Source: CAZGMJ01 sp964649005 | Lineage (GTDB): Bacteria; Planctomycetota; Phycisphaerae; Sedimentisphaerales; Anaerobacaceae | Assembly (NCBI GenBank): GCA_964649005.1 | Contig: CAZYMD010000006.1 | Location: 1 to 46,076 of the forward strand | DNA: 46,076 nt | Reading direction: 5' to 3' | Shown: positions 36,329-45,840 of the stretch, piece by piece | Position numbering within the stretch: the first letter of the stretch is position 1 | Layout of the letters: each line of letters begins with the position of its first letter | The notes under the pieces: generated by a model | Seen by the model: the letters and a program-made list of their open reading frames with translations, nothing else | Databases searched by the model: none | What the model was told of the DNA's origin: nothing | Made by a program: the position numbers and the translations under genes

Positions 36329-37804
36329 ATGAAACGTTTCCTGATTTTTGCTTACGTATTCCTTGCCCTGACGGCAGTATCATGCTTCGGTCCTAGAAAT
36401 AAAGGAACAAAAGCATTAGCGCCTACAACACAAGTCGATCCCGAAACACTCAAGGTGCTTGAGAAAATCAACTCCGTCAGTGCATACGAAGTGCCGGATC
36501 TGGGGCTTAGAGAGGATGAGAACTATGCCAAGACTGCAGTGGACGTCGAGCCATTTCGGCACGTCACACCCTACAAAGAGCACTTCCTTGTGCAGATGGA
36601 ATATACAGGACCCGGACGAGCAATTCCGGAGCCTAACGATATCGATTCCGTGAAGCTCGGTTTCATAGGCCCGATTATGTCCACCGTCTCGGTAGCAACA
36701 GGTGGGAAAAGCCACGAGGAACCGCTCGGAATCAAAATGCTGCAAGGCGCCAGGCTGGCTATCGAGCAAGCCAACGAAAATGGAGGATATCTCAAGCGTC
36801 AGCTCCCCTTTGAACTTGTTATCAGCAACGACAACGGTCTATGGGGCGCCTCCGGTAATGAGATCGTGAAGATGGCGTACAAGGACAAGGTCTGGGCTAT
36901 TTTGGGAACTATAGATGGCGCCAACAGCCATATCGCAATTCGTGTAGCGCTTAAAGCAGAGATTGTCATGATGAATTCCGGCGATACCGATCCGACCTTC
37001 ATCGAAACGAATATTCCATGGGTTTTCCGGTGTATTAGCGATGATCGGGAACAGGGATATCTTCTCGTCGACTATCTGTACAGGAAGCTGGGATTGGAGC
37101 GAGTTGGGATTATCCGGGCAAGCAACCGGTATGGTCGCTTCGGTGTTCGTGAGATTAGCGACGGAAGCAGGCGGCTGGGCAAGCCCGTTGTTCTGGAAAT
37201 GGCTTATAATCTGGGAACAAATGATTTCTCACTCCAACTCGAGCGTCTTGAGCGGGAAAGACCGGATGCAATTGTGCACTGGGGCGACGCCTGTGAAGGC
37301 GCGCTTATTCTCAATCAGATGAGAGAGATGGGAATGAAGCAGCCATACTTCGCCTGTGATCGCTGCCTTTCTAAGGAATTTGTTGAGATCGCAGGGGCCA
37401 ATGCGGAGGGTGTCGTATGCACCTATCCCTGGAATCCAATGAGCAAGAACAAGAGACCGGCAGAGTTTCTCAAGGCTTTTAAAAAACGCTTCGGCGAGGA
37501 GCCTGAGACATACGCAGCCCATGCCTACGATGGAATGAACATGCTGATCTGGGCGGTCCAGGCGGCGGGTTTGAACAGGGCCAAGATACGAGATGTGCTG
37601 GCGTACAGGTCCAGGTCATGGGAAGGCGTCACCGGCGATATCATATTAAGTGCGTGCAATGACGATATCGGAGACGCATATCTCGCGAAAAGGGAGAACG
37701 GGAAATGGAGCTTCTATAGCAGAGAAGAATTGAAGGTTCCGCAAGGTTATATTCCACCGCGGGATAGGGTGAGCAGGCAACCGGCAACAGCAAGTCTGGA
37801 TTGA
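36329..37804 (+). CDS. type-1 periplasmic ligand-binding lipoprotein (branched-chain amino acid/amide type)
   Basis: About 491 residues from the ATG at 36329, with GGAGGTG about ten bases upstream. A lipobox is present (LTAVSC, lipid-bearing Cys19). The body is a Peripla_BP_6 fold: KLGFIGPIMS, GARLAIEQANENGGYLKR, AILGTIDGANSHIAI, VFRCISDDREQGYLLVDYL, DAIVHWGDACEGALILNQM, and AAHAYDGMNMLIWAVQAAGL. Family members bind branched-chain amino acids, amides or urea; the ligand here is not deducible. No permease or ATPase gene accompanies it, so it may serve sensing or scavenging within the redox cluster. A paralogue follows at 19 bp. Confidence 0.88.
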   Translation: MKRFLIFAYVFLALTAVSCFGPRNKGTKALAPTTQVDPETLKVLEKINSVSAYEVPDLGLREDENYAKTAVDVEPFRHVTPYKEHFLVQMEYTGPGRAIPEPNDIDSVKLGFIGPIMSTVSVATGGKSHEEPLGIKMLQGARLAIEQANENGGYLKRQLPFELVISNDNGLWGASGNEIVKMAYKDKVWAILGTIDGANSHIAIRVALKAEIVMMNSGDTDPTFIETNIPWVFRCISDDREQGYLLVDYLYRKLGLERVGIIRASNRYGRFGVREISDGSRRLGKPVVLEMAYNLGTNDFSLQLERLERERPDAIVHWGDACEGALILNQMREMGMKQPYFACDRCLSKEFVEIAGANAEGVVCTYPWNPMSKNKRPAEFLKAFKKRFGEEPETYAAHAYDGMNMLIWAVQAAGLNRAKIRDVLAYRSRSWEGVTGDIILSACNDDIGDAYLAKRENGKWSFYSREELKVPQGYIPPRDRVSRQPATASLD

Positions 37805-37823
37805 GCCATCGATACGAGCGGGA

Positions 37824-39065
37824 ATGCAGATGGGAAAATCAATCACCATAACACTACTGCTATTAACGGTTGCGTTTGCAACACAGCAGGAAACAACCCG
37901 GCTCGGTAAATCTCCAAACGACAAGATAGAAAAGCAGACGAACAATGGGACTCCGACGCGAAAAGAAAATCTCTCTGGAAATGATGCAGATATCTTGATC
38001 GGATACTTCGGTCCCAATGAGGCTTCTCATCCGAATGGCGGAGATATGTGGTGCGCGGCGTCTCTCGCCATCGAACACGCAAACAAGGCTGGAGGATACA
38101 GAGGGCGGCCGTTTCGGCTGCTTGCCCGCTGGTCGGAGAATCCGTGGGGATCGGGTGTCAAGCACGTGACCCGCATGGCCTACAAGCATAATGTTTGCGC
38201 CGTCATCGGAGGGATCGATGGACCATCGACGCATTTGGCGGAACAGGTTGCTGCGAAAGCACTTTTTCCATTGCTCAGCGCGGTCAGCACAGACAGAACA
38301 GCAAATCTCGCCAACGTGCCATGGATGTTCTCATGCCTGCCTGGCGACCATCTCCAGGCGCCTGCTCTGACTAAAGCGATTGCATCACTTGCAGGGAGTG
38401 AGCGATTCCTTGTTATTTCGGCAGTGGACCACGACTCTCATCTTCTCGCTGTTGAGTTAACCAAGTGCTTTCGACGGGAACATTTGGCGCCAAGCTATCA
38501 CTTCGAATTCAAGCCAAACGAAACGGACATAAACAAACTCGTTGAGACAGCATTGGATGCGAACGTGAAAGCCATGGTGATTATCGCCTCCATGCGAGAC
38601 AGTGTACGATTAACCGCCTGTGTTCGAGAAGGCGGTTTCGAGGGAATCATTTTTGGGGGGCCGTGCATGGGGAGACGCGGTTTTACGGAACAAGCGGGCA
38701 ATGCGGCTGAAGGTGTAATCTTCCCGATGCTCTACACATCCAGCGAGAAGGCAAACGGTTTCAATAGGCAATTCTTTGAGCGATTTGGAAGAGAGCCGGA
38801 TTATCTCGCAGCCCATACTTACGATACAGTCAGAATGCTTATTGACGCCATTGGCCTGGCGGGGCTCGATCGCGAGTGCATACGTGATACAATTCAAAGA
38901 CTTTCACCCTGGTGTGGTGTCACTGGGACTATCTGCTGGGATACGCAAGGAAGCAACTCAAGAGCGGTCGGACTTGGGACCATATCAAAGGGACGTGTAC
39001 AACCTTTATCGGTACGCAACCGGGCTATTTCACGGCAGACGAGTTCTTCGAACTGCCTTCCGTAA
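37824..39065 (+). CDS. second type-1 periplasmic binding protein, diverged paralogue
   Basis: A 413-residue exported protein; starts at 37824 or 37830 are both possible. A short signal (ITITLLLLTVAFA) precedes a mature part paralogous to the preceding protein: LIGYFGPNEAS, ASLAIEHANKAGGYRGRPF, TRMAYKHNVCAVIGGIDG, WMFSCLPGD, EGIIFGGPCMGRRGFTEQAG and AAHTYDTVRMLIDAIGLAGL. The segment AYK-x(4)-A-[IV]-[LI]-G-x-IDG is common to both. No lipobox Cys is at the signal end, so this copy may be soluble while its sister is lipid-anchored. Its last 41 bp overlap the end of a convergent CRTAC1 gene. Confidence 0.85.
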   Translation: MQMGKSITITLLLLTVAFATQQETTRLGKSPNDKIEKQTNNGTPTRKENLSGNDADILIGYFGPNEASHPNGGDMWCAASLAIEHANKAGGYRGRPFRLLARWSENPWGSGVKHVTRMAYKHNVCAVIGGIDGPSTHLAEQVAAKALFPLLSAVSTDRTANLANVPWMFSCLPGDHLQAPALTKAIASLAGSERFLVISAVDHDSHLLAVELTKCFRREHLAPSYHFEFKPNETDINKLVETALDANVKAMVIIASMRDSVRLTACVREGGFEGIIFGGPCMGRRGFTEQAGNAAEGVIFPMLYTSSEKANGFNRQFFERFGREPDYLAAHTYDTVRMLIDAIGLAGLDRECIRDTIQRLSPWCGVTGTICWDTQGSNSRAVGLGTISKGRVQPLSVRNRAISRQTSSSNCLP

Positions 39066-40728
39066 GCGTTATCAACCGGTCAACCGCAATATCCTTAAAC
39101 ACATCCACTCCGCCGCCAATCCAACTGACCTCTACACGGTCGATTCGCTTTTTCGCGCCAAGCCCAAAGTGAAGGCGCATGCCATAATGGCTTTGGTAGC
39201 CGCGTCCGCTATGAACCTCGTCGATTAAAGCCAAATCACCCGCCACGACTTTCACATGGGCCCCTATGCCGGCTCGATTTGATTTGACTGCTCGAAGACA
39301 TACCTGGAGCCAGTGACCTTTGGAAGACGAGTCATTTCTCAGAATGGTAGGTTCGCGACGAGAGTTCAGGATCACTACATCCACATCACCATCGTTGTCG
39401 AGATCGTCGAAACCGGCGCCCCTACTGCTCAACTTCACTTTCATCCCGTCACCCGCCCGTGCCGATATGTTAACGAACTTGCCATCACCGGTATTCATAA
39501 GAAGTATGTTGCGGGTGAAATACACCGCAGTGTCATCATACAGCTCGACATTATCCTGCAAGTGGCCGCAAGCCACGAAAATATCGCGGTCGCCATCGTT
39601 GTCGAAATCAACGAAACTGTTGCCCCAGGTAACATGTGGCAGGGTTCCAGCGGCGGAGCCGGTTAACAGCGTCACATCCTCGAACAAATCATCACCGAGG
39701 TTTTTATAGAGCGTAGCCAACTGGCCCTGATATGAAGTAACGTAGAAATCCAGTAATCCATCGTTGTTATAATCGCCACAGTCCACTCCCATACTGCCCT
39801 GCTCATCTCCGTGAAGATCGTAGGCGAATCCGGTCATGAGCCCCATTTCTTCGAACTTGCCGGAACCGTCATTCTTGAACAGGAAATTCTCCGCCACATC
39901 ATTCCCGATAAAGACGTCTGTGTCACCATCGTTGTCATAGTCACCGCATACGATCCCCATGCCCCACCCAGGGTGCTGACCTATGCCGCAGGCCAAACTG
40001 ACATCGGTAAACGTGCCGTCGCTATTATTACGAAAAATGTTGTCAGGTACGGCAGGATAAAAACGAGGATTTGCATATACGGGCACGCCTGACTGAGCGA
40101 ACGATACGTGTTTGTCGTATGTCCATTCGAGGTAGTTCGAGACGTATAGGTCCACGTCTCCGTCTTTGTCCATGTCAAGGAAACACGTGCCGGCGCCCAC
40201 CTTAAATCCGTTGGCCACTCCGGCTTTTTCTGTAACATCAGTGAAAGTACCGTTACCATTATTGTGATACAGGACATTCGGACCGTAATTATTCAAATAC
40301 AAATCCAGATAACCATCATTGTCGTAATCACCGACAGCAACGCCCAGGCCGTAGCCCATATCGCCGACGCCTGCTTTCTCTGTTACCTCGGTGAATTTAA
40401 AGTTTCCCTCATTGCGATAAAGCGCGTTTCGCGGTGGTACAGCTACCTCCGTACCCTTCAGCGGTGCACCATTGAGAAAATAGATGTCCGTGTATCCATC
40501 GTTGTCATAATCGAAAAGGGCAAGTCCGGCACAAACGGTTTCCATTATGTATCGCAGCCCGGAACCTCCGTCGGTATGCATGAAGGTTATGCCGGTGTCT
40601 TTGGTTACATCTGTCATCATGATCGGACTATCCGCCAGAGCGAATGCACAGGCAAAGAGCAATAGCATTAACGTGAACGAGAATGAGCTGGCAATCGTAA
40701 GGTCAGTTCTTTTTCTTGGTGTGCTCAT
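39025..40728 (-). CDS. CRTAC1-family protein (FG-GAP propeller plus ASPIC/UnbV), second copy
   Basis: A 567-residue exported protein. ATG at 40728 with GAGG five bases upstream, inside the 3' end of the TPR gene (26-bp overlap). A signal peptide (LMLLLFACAFALA) is followed by MTDVTKDTGITFMHTDGG, seven DxDxDG-type loops (DYDNDGYTDIY, DMDKDGDVDLY, DYDNDGDTDVF and others) and a C-terminal ASPIC/UnbV part (RAGIGAHVKVVAG, GRGYQSHYGMRLHFGLG). It is clearly homologous to the copy at 30513 and keeps the same seven repeats, but the two sit in opposite, convergent operons. The role is unknown; a shared function at the cell surface is inferred. Confidence 0.9.
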   Translation of the reverse strand: MSTPRKRTDLTIASSFSFTLMLLLFACAFALADSPIMMTDVTKDTGITFMHTDGGSGLRYIMETVCAGLALFDYDNDGYTDIYFLNGAPLKGTEVAVPPRNALYRNEGNFKFTEVTEKAGVGDMGYGLGVAVGDYDNDGYLDLYLNNYGPNVLYHNNGNGTFTDVTEKAGVANGFKVGAGTCFLDMDKDGDVDLYVSNYLEWTYDKHVSFAQSGVPVYANPRFYPAVPDNIFRNNSDGTFTDVSLACGIGQHPGWGMGIVCGDYDNDGDTDVFIGNDVAENFLFKNDGSGKFEEMGLMTGFAYDLHGDEQGSMGVDCGDYNNDGLLDFYVTSYQGQLATLYKNLGDDLFEDVTLLTGSAAGTLPHVTWGNSFVDFDNDGDRDIFVACGHLQDNVELYDDTAVYFTRNILLMNTGDGKFVNISARAGDGMKVKLSSRGAGFDDLDNDGDVDVVILNSRREPTILRNDSSSKGHWLQVCLRAVKSNRAGIGAHVKVVAGDLALIDEVHSGRGYQSHYGMRLHFGLGAKKRIDRVEVSWIGGGVDVFKDIAVDRLITLTEGSSKNSSAVK

Positions 40729-42148
40729 ACACTCCTCTATAACGCGCGTTGTTTGGCTCCAATTCCATGGCTTTCTCTATTGCAGCCAAAGCACCCACCA
40801 TATCGCCGTTCAAATCACATGCCCAAGCCAATATGAAGTAGTTCTCCCCCTTCTCTTCCAATGACACCGACATCTCAGCTAATTGACGGGCCTTTGAGAT
40901 ATGCCTCTTGGCCAGAAGATACAGGTGGGCAAGCTCGCGATATCCATCCGAACTTTGCGGGGCAAGCGAAATTACCTTCTGCAACGCCTTCTCAGCATCA
41001 TCGCCCCGCCCAAATCGAATCGAAATAATTCCGATATTCAAATGGCAAATCGGATCGTTGGGATCGATCTCGCTGATCCTCCGGAAGACCTGGAGTGCAT
41101 CCGACATCCGGTTGGACATTAAATACAACGATCCCATTCGACCAAGACACAGGGTGTTGTAAGGATCGATATTTGCAGCTCTTTCGAGCAGTTGCTGTGC
41201 TTCCTGCAGGTCACCATGTGCTCTGTAAAGCATTTCCTCAATAGCTATATACGTCTCAGCCACAGCCACACGCATCTCGACAAAATCGTCATAGGCTTCG
41301 TTTCGATCCTTCAGAACCTTCATCTCCTCCGTTTTAAGCCTCTTGAAGACGATCATGTTCTCCCGTGCTTTCTCAGACTGCTTTAACCTCGAATAAACGG
41401 AAAATAGGCCATAGTAAGCATTAGTGTAATCCGGCTTAAGCTCGGTTACGGCTTCATAATGTTCTTTAGCTTTGTGATAGTCCTCCTTCTGCAAATATAA
41501 TTGTCCAAGCAAGAAATGACTGAAAATATGTTTAGGGTATGCTGTGACGTCTTTTTCCAACTCAGCGACAGCTTCGTCCTGTCTGCCTGATGCCATAAGT
41601 GCACGGGCAATACCGTTGGACCCATCCGGAACCGCAGGATCAGTCGCCAGAGCTTTTCTATAATGTTCGATTGCCCGGTCATACTCTCCTTTTCCCAAGG
41701 CAACCTTACCCAAACTACAGTATGCATCGGCTCGCTTTGGATTCAACGCGAGTGCTTTCTCCCACAACTCGATGGCTTCTGATGAGTTGCCATGTCTTGC
41801 AAGTACGTTGCCCATCAGAATGAGAGGGCCTTCGGTGTCAGGAAGCTTCTTAAGCAGTTTCTTAACCAATTCAAGCTCTTCCTCTTTTAATGCGGTAGTC
41901 TGCTGCTCCGGCGAAAGATCTGAGCCAACCGGTGAGAGAGAACTCTGCGCTTGATCGGTTGACAATATGGCCGGAGCCGAGTCCTCTTCCAGCGGTTGTA
42001 GCGCACATCGGCCACTCTCGCTCGTCAAGAGGACAATGCCAAGCACGAGCATTCCCAAAACCTGCCTCGGCATGCGAATGCTGGACACGCGAGGACACAT
42101 AAGGCCGCCTGTACTGCTTCGGCCCGTTTTCTCATGATTAATCATCAT
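40703..42148 (-). CDS. exported tetratricopeptide-repeat protein
   Basis: A 481-residue protein of the two-ATG start at 42148/42145, or an internal ATG just before the signal-like stretch MLVLGIVLLTSESGRCA. Nearly all of the rest is TPR: ALALNPKRADAYCSLGKVAL, YRKALATDPAVPDGSNGIAR, YEAVTELKPDYTNAYYGLFS, IDPNDPICHLNIGIISIRFG and AMELEPNNARYRGV mark about ten repeats. Such solenoids are protein-protein scaffolds. Its place between two CRTAC1 genes, one of which is itself a TPR fusion, suggests that it holds these propellers together outside the cytoplasm, an inference from context. Confidence 0.85.
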   Translation of the reverse strand: MMINHEKTGRSSTGGLMCPRVSSIRMPRQVLGMLVLGIVLLTSESGRCALQPLEEDSAPAILSTDQAQSSLSPVGSDLSPEQQTTALKEEELELVKKLLKKLPDTEGPLILMGNVLARHGNSSEAIELWEKALALNPKRADAYCSLGKVALGKGEYDRAIEHYRKALATDPAVPDGSNGIARALMASGRQDEAVAELEKDVTAYPKHIFSHFLLGQLYLQKEDYHKAKEHYEAVTELKPDYTNAYYGLFSVYSRLKQSEKARENMIVFKRLKTEEMKVLKDRNEAYDDFVEMRVAVAETYIAIEEMLYRAHGDLQEAQQLLERAANIDPYNTLCLGRMGSLYLMSNRMSDALQVFRRISEIDPNDPICHLNIGIISIRFGRGDDAEKALQKVISLAPQSSDGYRELAHLYLLAKRHISKARQLAEMSVSLEEKGENYFILAWACDLNGDMVGALAAIEKAMELEPNNARYRGVYEHTKKKN

Positions 42149-42264
42149 AAGTCACCCGGGATACGACTAACAGGACTGTAATAGAGTATTATCGGCAATT
42201 CATACTGATTAGATTATTTCATATTGGCAGCGTCAAGGCTCACCCTCAAACAACAACCGGTCTA

Positions 42265-45200
42265 TCACTGTGAGTCTGTCGCCTCACGAACTTGATTGTT
42301 AGATCCGAGCACTTCACGGGTGTTAAATTCCGCGTGATACTGCTTGTGCTTCGGATTATCGGGATACTTTTCGGTCTCAGGATATGGGTAACTGCTCATT
42401 CCGTGGAAAGGAAGGGGTGCGACCGTATCAGGATAGGCGGAGTAGAGGTCCATATCCTTGCAATAGCTGTCCGACTTGAAGATGAACGAACGTGTATAAC
42501 CCTGCGGCGCCGAGCCGAAGGCATCGGCCGGAAAACGCAGAGTAAGCTCTTCTCCTGGTCCCATCACAACATAGCAATCATCCGCCTTGTCGAGAAGTTC
42601 TGTGACCGGGCCATACCTGGTGTACTTCCCTGCCATCATTTTCCACGGAATCGTCCTGTCCACGCTGCCATAATCGTAAAGTAGCGGGATACTTCCATCC
42701 GGAGAATATTCCCTCGGGTATCCCAGGAAATGAAGGTCTGCACTTTTCACTGGAATCTCTGTGACGCGAAGCCCGGCATCTTCCAGAACAGGGGCGATGA
42801 AAATCCGGTCCCAGTACAGTTCCATGTTGGTGGAAATGCGGAATCGCCTGTCGCCCGGCAGCACTTTGCCCGTAACTTCAAGGGTCATGGTGTGCCGAAT
42901 TCCGGCTGGATACCCAACCTCGTTAAAAAGCTCCACCCACTGGCCGTCCCGGAGGGCATGTATGCTTGGCGCATGCAGGTTCACACCGGCCTGACTGGCG
43001 GCAAAGTTGGTGGCGGAATAGCCATACTCCACCCACCCGGTAAAAAACAACACCAAACGCGCTCCAGATGGGACCGCCCCGAGACGATCACCAAAATCGA
43101 ATTCCACGAAATGCTCTTTTGCCACGCCTGTGAAACGATGGTCCAGCTCGGTGGTGCCTGCATAACGTCTGTCAACTCTAAGAACCTCATCGGTGACATC
43201 GACGCCTCGATGGTCAACAGCCTGTACCGGATCGATAGAATCTCTAAAGCAAAACAGCTCGAAGGGAGGCGGATATGCGTTTATAGCCATCATTTCATGT
43301 GGATAAACTTCCGTGTCCTGTGGATGGTCCACAGCAATCAGCTTGGCCTCGTCGAAGTATACAATTTCTTCGATGGGCTCCATAGCCTGCAGAACGTACT
43401 CGCCATCGAGCGGCTTAAGGTCCGGAACCGGCAGATACTCTGTGGGATCGGGTGGTGCATAAACACCTGGTGAAACAAGATAGCCGATGCCTCCCATGCC
43501 TCCGAAATCAGATATGAACCGAAAATGCGATCCATCCCAGGCAAAAAGATGCGGGCAGGAAGATGTCTTGCGCTGCAACTCCGTGATTGCGACCACCTGG
43601 TCGGCGGGCAGCTCCAATTCCGCCTGCATGACAGCGTCGGGCCAGGTTATTCGCAGCCAGTCCACCTTCGGATATGGGCCCAGACCCGCATGAATCCGAT
43701 GAGGAGGCATGGCTACTTGCCCGGAAGTGGCGCCTACAATGTGCTGCTGGGAAATAGTGCCGGTCTTGATATCGACACACGCGCCAATTGCTGAGTTGTT
43801 CGAACGAGACTTGTTATCCTGCGCATGTAATCCGGACAGGTCAATCTCAATCCAATGGCCACCGGATGTAACATTACGGATCAACATGGGCTTACAACCT
43901 ATTGGCGCCAGCAGTACATCGCATTTCCCATCGGCCGTGAAATCAGCTACCACGCAGCTCGCATTCCCTTCAAAGCGAATCGCTGCGAAAAGATTTCCAG
44001 GATCGGCCTCCGCCACATCCGTGAATTGGTCCCTGGATCGATCGTTGATAAGAAGCGAAGGGCCCCTGCCGCCATCGCGCCTAAACGCATCGGCGAGTAC
44101 AATATCAAGATCGCCGTCATTGTCCATATCCGCAAACTGCCCCCCTGTTGCTCTAATCCGGCCACAACGGTCGGCAAAATCCTGGTGGAGCACGAAGCGA
44201 AATCCACCCTGATTGATAAACAACTGCAATCCACTGTCGGTAAAAACAAGCAGGTCACGGTCACCGTCTCCATCCGGATCGCCTGAAATCGCAGCGATGA
44301 CACCCTTCGTAGAAATCCCCATTGTCCCGGCGTCAAGGGTATGATATTGCCAGATCCTGTCATTTACCCATCCAATTGGCTCGCTGTCGCCAGTGGGAAA
44401 GATCACAAGATCGAGATCGCGGTCGTTGTCGAAATCGTCATACACAACACCGGCTACAGAGATATCCTTGAGAGCCAGGCCCAGTTTTTCAGCCATATCC
44501 GGGAACGATCCATCTCTGTTGTTGTTGTAGAGAGCATTGGCGACAGATTCGAACGTATCGGCCGGCGGTATATCGCCTCCCTTGTAACGCATCGCCAGCA
44601 AATCCAAGTCGCCATCGGAGTCGAGGTCAAGAAGCCGCGCACAGTGGGTTAAAAGCCGCTCTCCAGCAACATCAGCAAGCTGTGCAGCACTGAATTTCCC
44701 CTTGCCGTCGTTTTCGAAGTAGCGGTCTGCGCCTGCACAGCCAAGCCAGAGATCAAGGTCGCCGTCATTATCGACGTCACCGAAACAAGGCGACAAGCCC
44801 TGCAGGGCCAGTTCCCCATTTTGGGAGAATGCTCCCGCACCATCGTTGTACCACAAGGACGTGCTCGCCTCCGGACCGAGCGATGTGATGCAAAGATCGA
44901 TATCGCCATCACGGTCCAGATCACCTGCGGCCAGACCGGGAAGCGAAACTTTCCCAGCCGAGTGTTTCCAGGCTGAAGTCTCATCGCCTATATACTCCAA
45001 CTCGGGCGAAAAGAGCACACGAGTGACTGAGGTCGGCTTCGATATTAAAGGGAGATTGTCGGCGCCAAGGGCCATGTAGTATTTGCCGATTGTTCCATAG
45101 GACTTAAGTACTGTGAATGTCCCCCCTGTAAGCTCCATGTTTTTTAGCTCTCGGAAACGATCGAACAGAGGTTTTGCCTTTTCCGGTTGCCTGGCCCGCT

Positions 45201-45840
45201 GGTATTGAATCGCAAGCCTGTATACAGCCGAGACAAATCCAGGATCTATAGAGATTACCTTCTCAAGCATCTCCGTACCCTCTGGTATCCGGTCCAGGCT
45301 GATGAGGCTCTCGGCATACTTATATAGAACGTAAGGATCTTTGGCGTCCGCCTGCGAAACCGCTCGAAAATACTCAAGAGCCTCTTTATTCCTGGCCAGG
45401 TGCTGGTAGTAAAGTCCGAGGCAAAAGCGAGCGTGCAGATGATTGGGTTCTGATTGTAGAACCTTTTCAAAGGTCTGCTTTGCCATTTCGAGGTAATTTT
45501 GCGCTCCTTGATCTTCCTGCATATTAAAGTAGGCAAGCCCAAGGTTGAAACGCGCAGCCGTCCAGTCCGGTGCGGTATCCAGAACGGCTTCAAATGCTTT
45601 AGCAGCCTCGACATACTTGTATTGTTCGAGAAGAGCTGCGCCCCGGTTGAACTGGGCAACAGTTTTATGCAGAGCCTCGGATCCAACCTTCCTGGTATTA
45701 TCCGAAGTCAAGACAGGCGATGAATTCTGTTCTGTCCCCGAACCTTCCGTCGTATCGAGAGGTTGATCGACCAATTCCATACAACCTGTCAGAATTGTGA
45801 GGAACAATATAGAAAATCCCACAATCCATAGTGATTTCAT
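42265..45840 (-). CDS. TPR - CRTAC1 fusion lipoprotein with extra C-terminal domain
   Basis: A 1191-residue lipoprotein; lipobox LTGC with Cys20 confirms the ATG at 45840, and GGAG lies nine bases upstream. Domains in order: TPR at about 60-235 (FNRGAALLEQYKYVEAAKAFE, FEKVLQSEPNHLHARFCLGL), an FG-GAP propeller at about 300-690 with seven calcium-type loops (DLDRDGDIDLC, DVDNDGDLDLW, DMDNDGDLDIV), ASPIC/UnbV at about 690-755 (GQVAMPPHRIHAGLG), and a 430-residue tail starting SCPHLFAWDGSHFRFISDFGG. The last part has a CPxLFxWDGxxFxF motif met in other long ASPIC/UnbV proteins and beta-rich sequence of no known function. It heads the minus-strand operon and ATGA-overlaps the small frame upstream. 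Confidence 0.9.
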   Translation of the reverse strand: MKSLWIVGFSILFLTILTGCMELVDQPLDTTEGSGTEQNSSPVLTSDNTRKVGSEALHKTVAQFNRGAALLEQYKYVEAAKAFEAVLDTAPDWTAARFNLGLAYFNMQEDQGAQNYLEMAKQTFEKVLQSEPNHLHARFCLGLYYQHLARNKEALEYFRAVSQADAKDPYVLYKYAESLISLDRIPEGTEMLEKVISIDPGFVSAVYRLAIQYQRARQPEKAKPLFDRFRELKNMELTGGTFTVLKSYGTIGKYYMALGADNLPLISKPTSVTRVLFSPELEYIGDETSAWKHSAGKVSLPGLAAGDLDRDGDIDLCITSLGPEASTSLWYNDGAGAFSQNGELALQGLSPCFGDVDNDGDLDLWLGCAGADRYFENDGKGKFSAAQLADVAGERLLTHCARLLDLDSDGDLDLLAMRYKGGDIPPADTFESVANALYNNNRDGSFPDMAEKLGLALKDISVAGVVYDDFDNDRDLDLVIFPTGDSEPIGWVNDRIWQYHTLDAGTMGISTKGVIAAISGDPDGDGDRDLLVFTDSGLQLFINQGGFRFVLHQDFADRCGRIRATGGQFADMDNDGDLDIVLADAFRRDGGRGPSLLINDRSRDQFTDVAEADPGNLFAAIRFEGNASCVVADFTADGKCDVLLAPIGCKPMLIRNVTSGGHWIEIDLSGLHAQDNKSRSNNSAIGACVDIKTGTISQQHIVGATSGQVAMPPHRIHAGLGPYPKVDWLRITWPDAVMQAELELPADQVVAITELQRKTSSCPHLFAWDGSHFRFISDFGGMGGIGYLVSPGVYAPPDPTEYLPVPDLKPLDGEYVLQAMEPIEEIVYFDEAKLIAVDHPQDTEVYPHEMMAINAYPPPFELFCFRDSIDPVQAVDHRGVDVTDEVLRVDRRYAGTTELDHRFTGVAKEHFVEFDFGDRLGAVPSGARLVLFFTGWVEYGYSATNFAASQAGVNLHAPSIHALRDGQWVELFNEVGYPAGIRHTMTLEVTGKVLPGDRRFRISTNMELYWDRIFIAPVLEDAGLRVTEIPVKSADLHFLGYPREYSPDGSIPLLYDYGSVDRTIPWKMMAGKYTRYGPVTELLDKADDCYVVMGPGEELTLRFPADAFGSAPQGYTRSFIFKSDSYCKDMDLYSAYPDTVAPLPFHGMSSYPYPETEKYPDNPKHKQYHAEFNTREVLGSNNQVREATDSQ

